Assembly (NCBI RefSeq): GCF_000801105.2
Contig: NC_079517.1
Coordinates: 22,639,579-22,703,578, forward strand
Length of the DNA stretch: 64,000 bases
Source of the DNA: Raphanus sativus
Lineage: Eukaryota > Streptophyta > Magnoliopsida > Brassicales > Brassicaceae
Reading direction: 5' to 3'
A program made the translations under genes and the position numbers. Positions 63,830 to 64,000 of the stretch are shown here, one piece after another. The notes under the pieces are model-generated. The model saw nothing but the letters and a program-made list of their open reading frames with translations. It did no database searches and was not told the DNA's origin. Positions within the stretch are counted from its first letter, which is position 1. Every line of letters starts with the position of its first letter.

Positions 63830-64000
63830 AAGGAGGAAATTATGAGGGAAGCTCATAAGTCTAAATTCTCGGTACATCCTGGCGCGACCAAGATGTATCA
63901 GAACCTCAAGAGGTATTATCATTGGATCCGGATGAAGACTGATATTGCTGAATGGGTGACCAAGTGTTCCACTTGCCAACTCATCAAAGCAGAGCATCAG
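63830..64000 (+). CDS. Gypsy-2 Pol continued: integrase zinc finger (partial)
   Basis: Resumes in phase after the LINE: KEEIMREAHKSKFSVHPG, YQNLKRYYHW and CSTCQLIKAEHQ form the HHCC zinc-binding domain of gypsy integrase. It runs off the window, so the catalytic core lies outside. Confidence 0.9.

Larger units (their letters stand above)
51345..64000 (+). mobile_element. Gypsy-2, interrupted by a LINE and running off the window
   Basis: A plus-strand Ty3/gypsy element: LTR, primer site, gag (53529-55111), putative 96-nt intron, pol (55208-57309), LINE insertion (57310-63815), and pol resumed at 63830. Apart from the LINE, the coding is in good condition, so the LINE is the main visible lesion. 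Two putative introns are described under findings. Confidence 0.85.

Overview
The window is plant nuclear DNA, almost certainly from a Brassicaceae species. The one conserved host gene, at 27001-30408 on the minus strand, reads as a complete orthologue of Arabidopsis HAP2/GCS1, the sperm gamete fusogen. Gene density is very low, intergenic DNA is AT-rich, and nested retrotransposons fill most of the space. The species cannot be named from sequence alone.

Layout. 1-2650: unrecognised sequence, an LTR-like piece, then copy A of an uncharacterised small acidic protein (minus strand). 2651-12611: two head-to-head Helitron-like elements, one split by a young, intact Ty1/copia element (3069-9502) and the other by a Harbinger-like element filled with a minisatellite. 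12612-15705: copy B (frameshifted), an F-box/DUF295 pseudogene and a gypsy fragment. 15845-22219: a copia element with identical LTRs, an intact gag, a decayed pol and a leader full of small hairpins. 22772-25430: a foldback element, a second DUF295 relic and copy C (intact). 25430-31255: MITE, SINE-like piece, HAP2, and a SINE in the HAP2 promoter. 31255-37370: a LINE relic split by an intact gypsy element. 37371-39671: microsatellite, Stowaway MITE and a LINE-like 3' region. 39672-46247: an Athila-like gag-protease element with near-identical LTRs. 47538-51344: a minus-strand LTR next to a pseudogene of a DRD1/CLASSY-like SNF2 gene. 51345-64000: a long-LTR gypsy element whose coding region appears to be spliced, interrupted at the integrase by a full-length two-ORF LINE (57310-63815).

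How it fits together. HAP2 is the only gene with a clear cellular role. The three small acidic proteins are locally duplicated: A and B were a divergent pair that the Helitron/copia block pushed apart by about 10 kb, and B and C form a larger inverted duplication. Target-site duplications and LTR comparisons (0 to 2 differences per pair in four elements) show several very recent insertions. Two of those recent elements lack a usable pol, so they must have moved with proteins supplied elsewhere.

The most interesting signals are RNA-level. They are a covarying hairpin array inside a predicted leader intron of the 15.8-22.2 kb copia element, a 96-nt intron at the gag/pol boundary of the 51.3 kb gypsy element, and a GGATTTT frameshift heptamer joining the two LINE ORFs.
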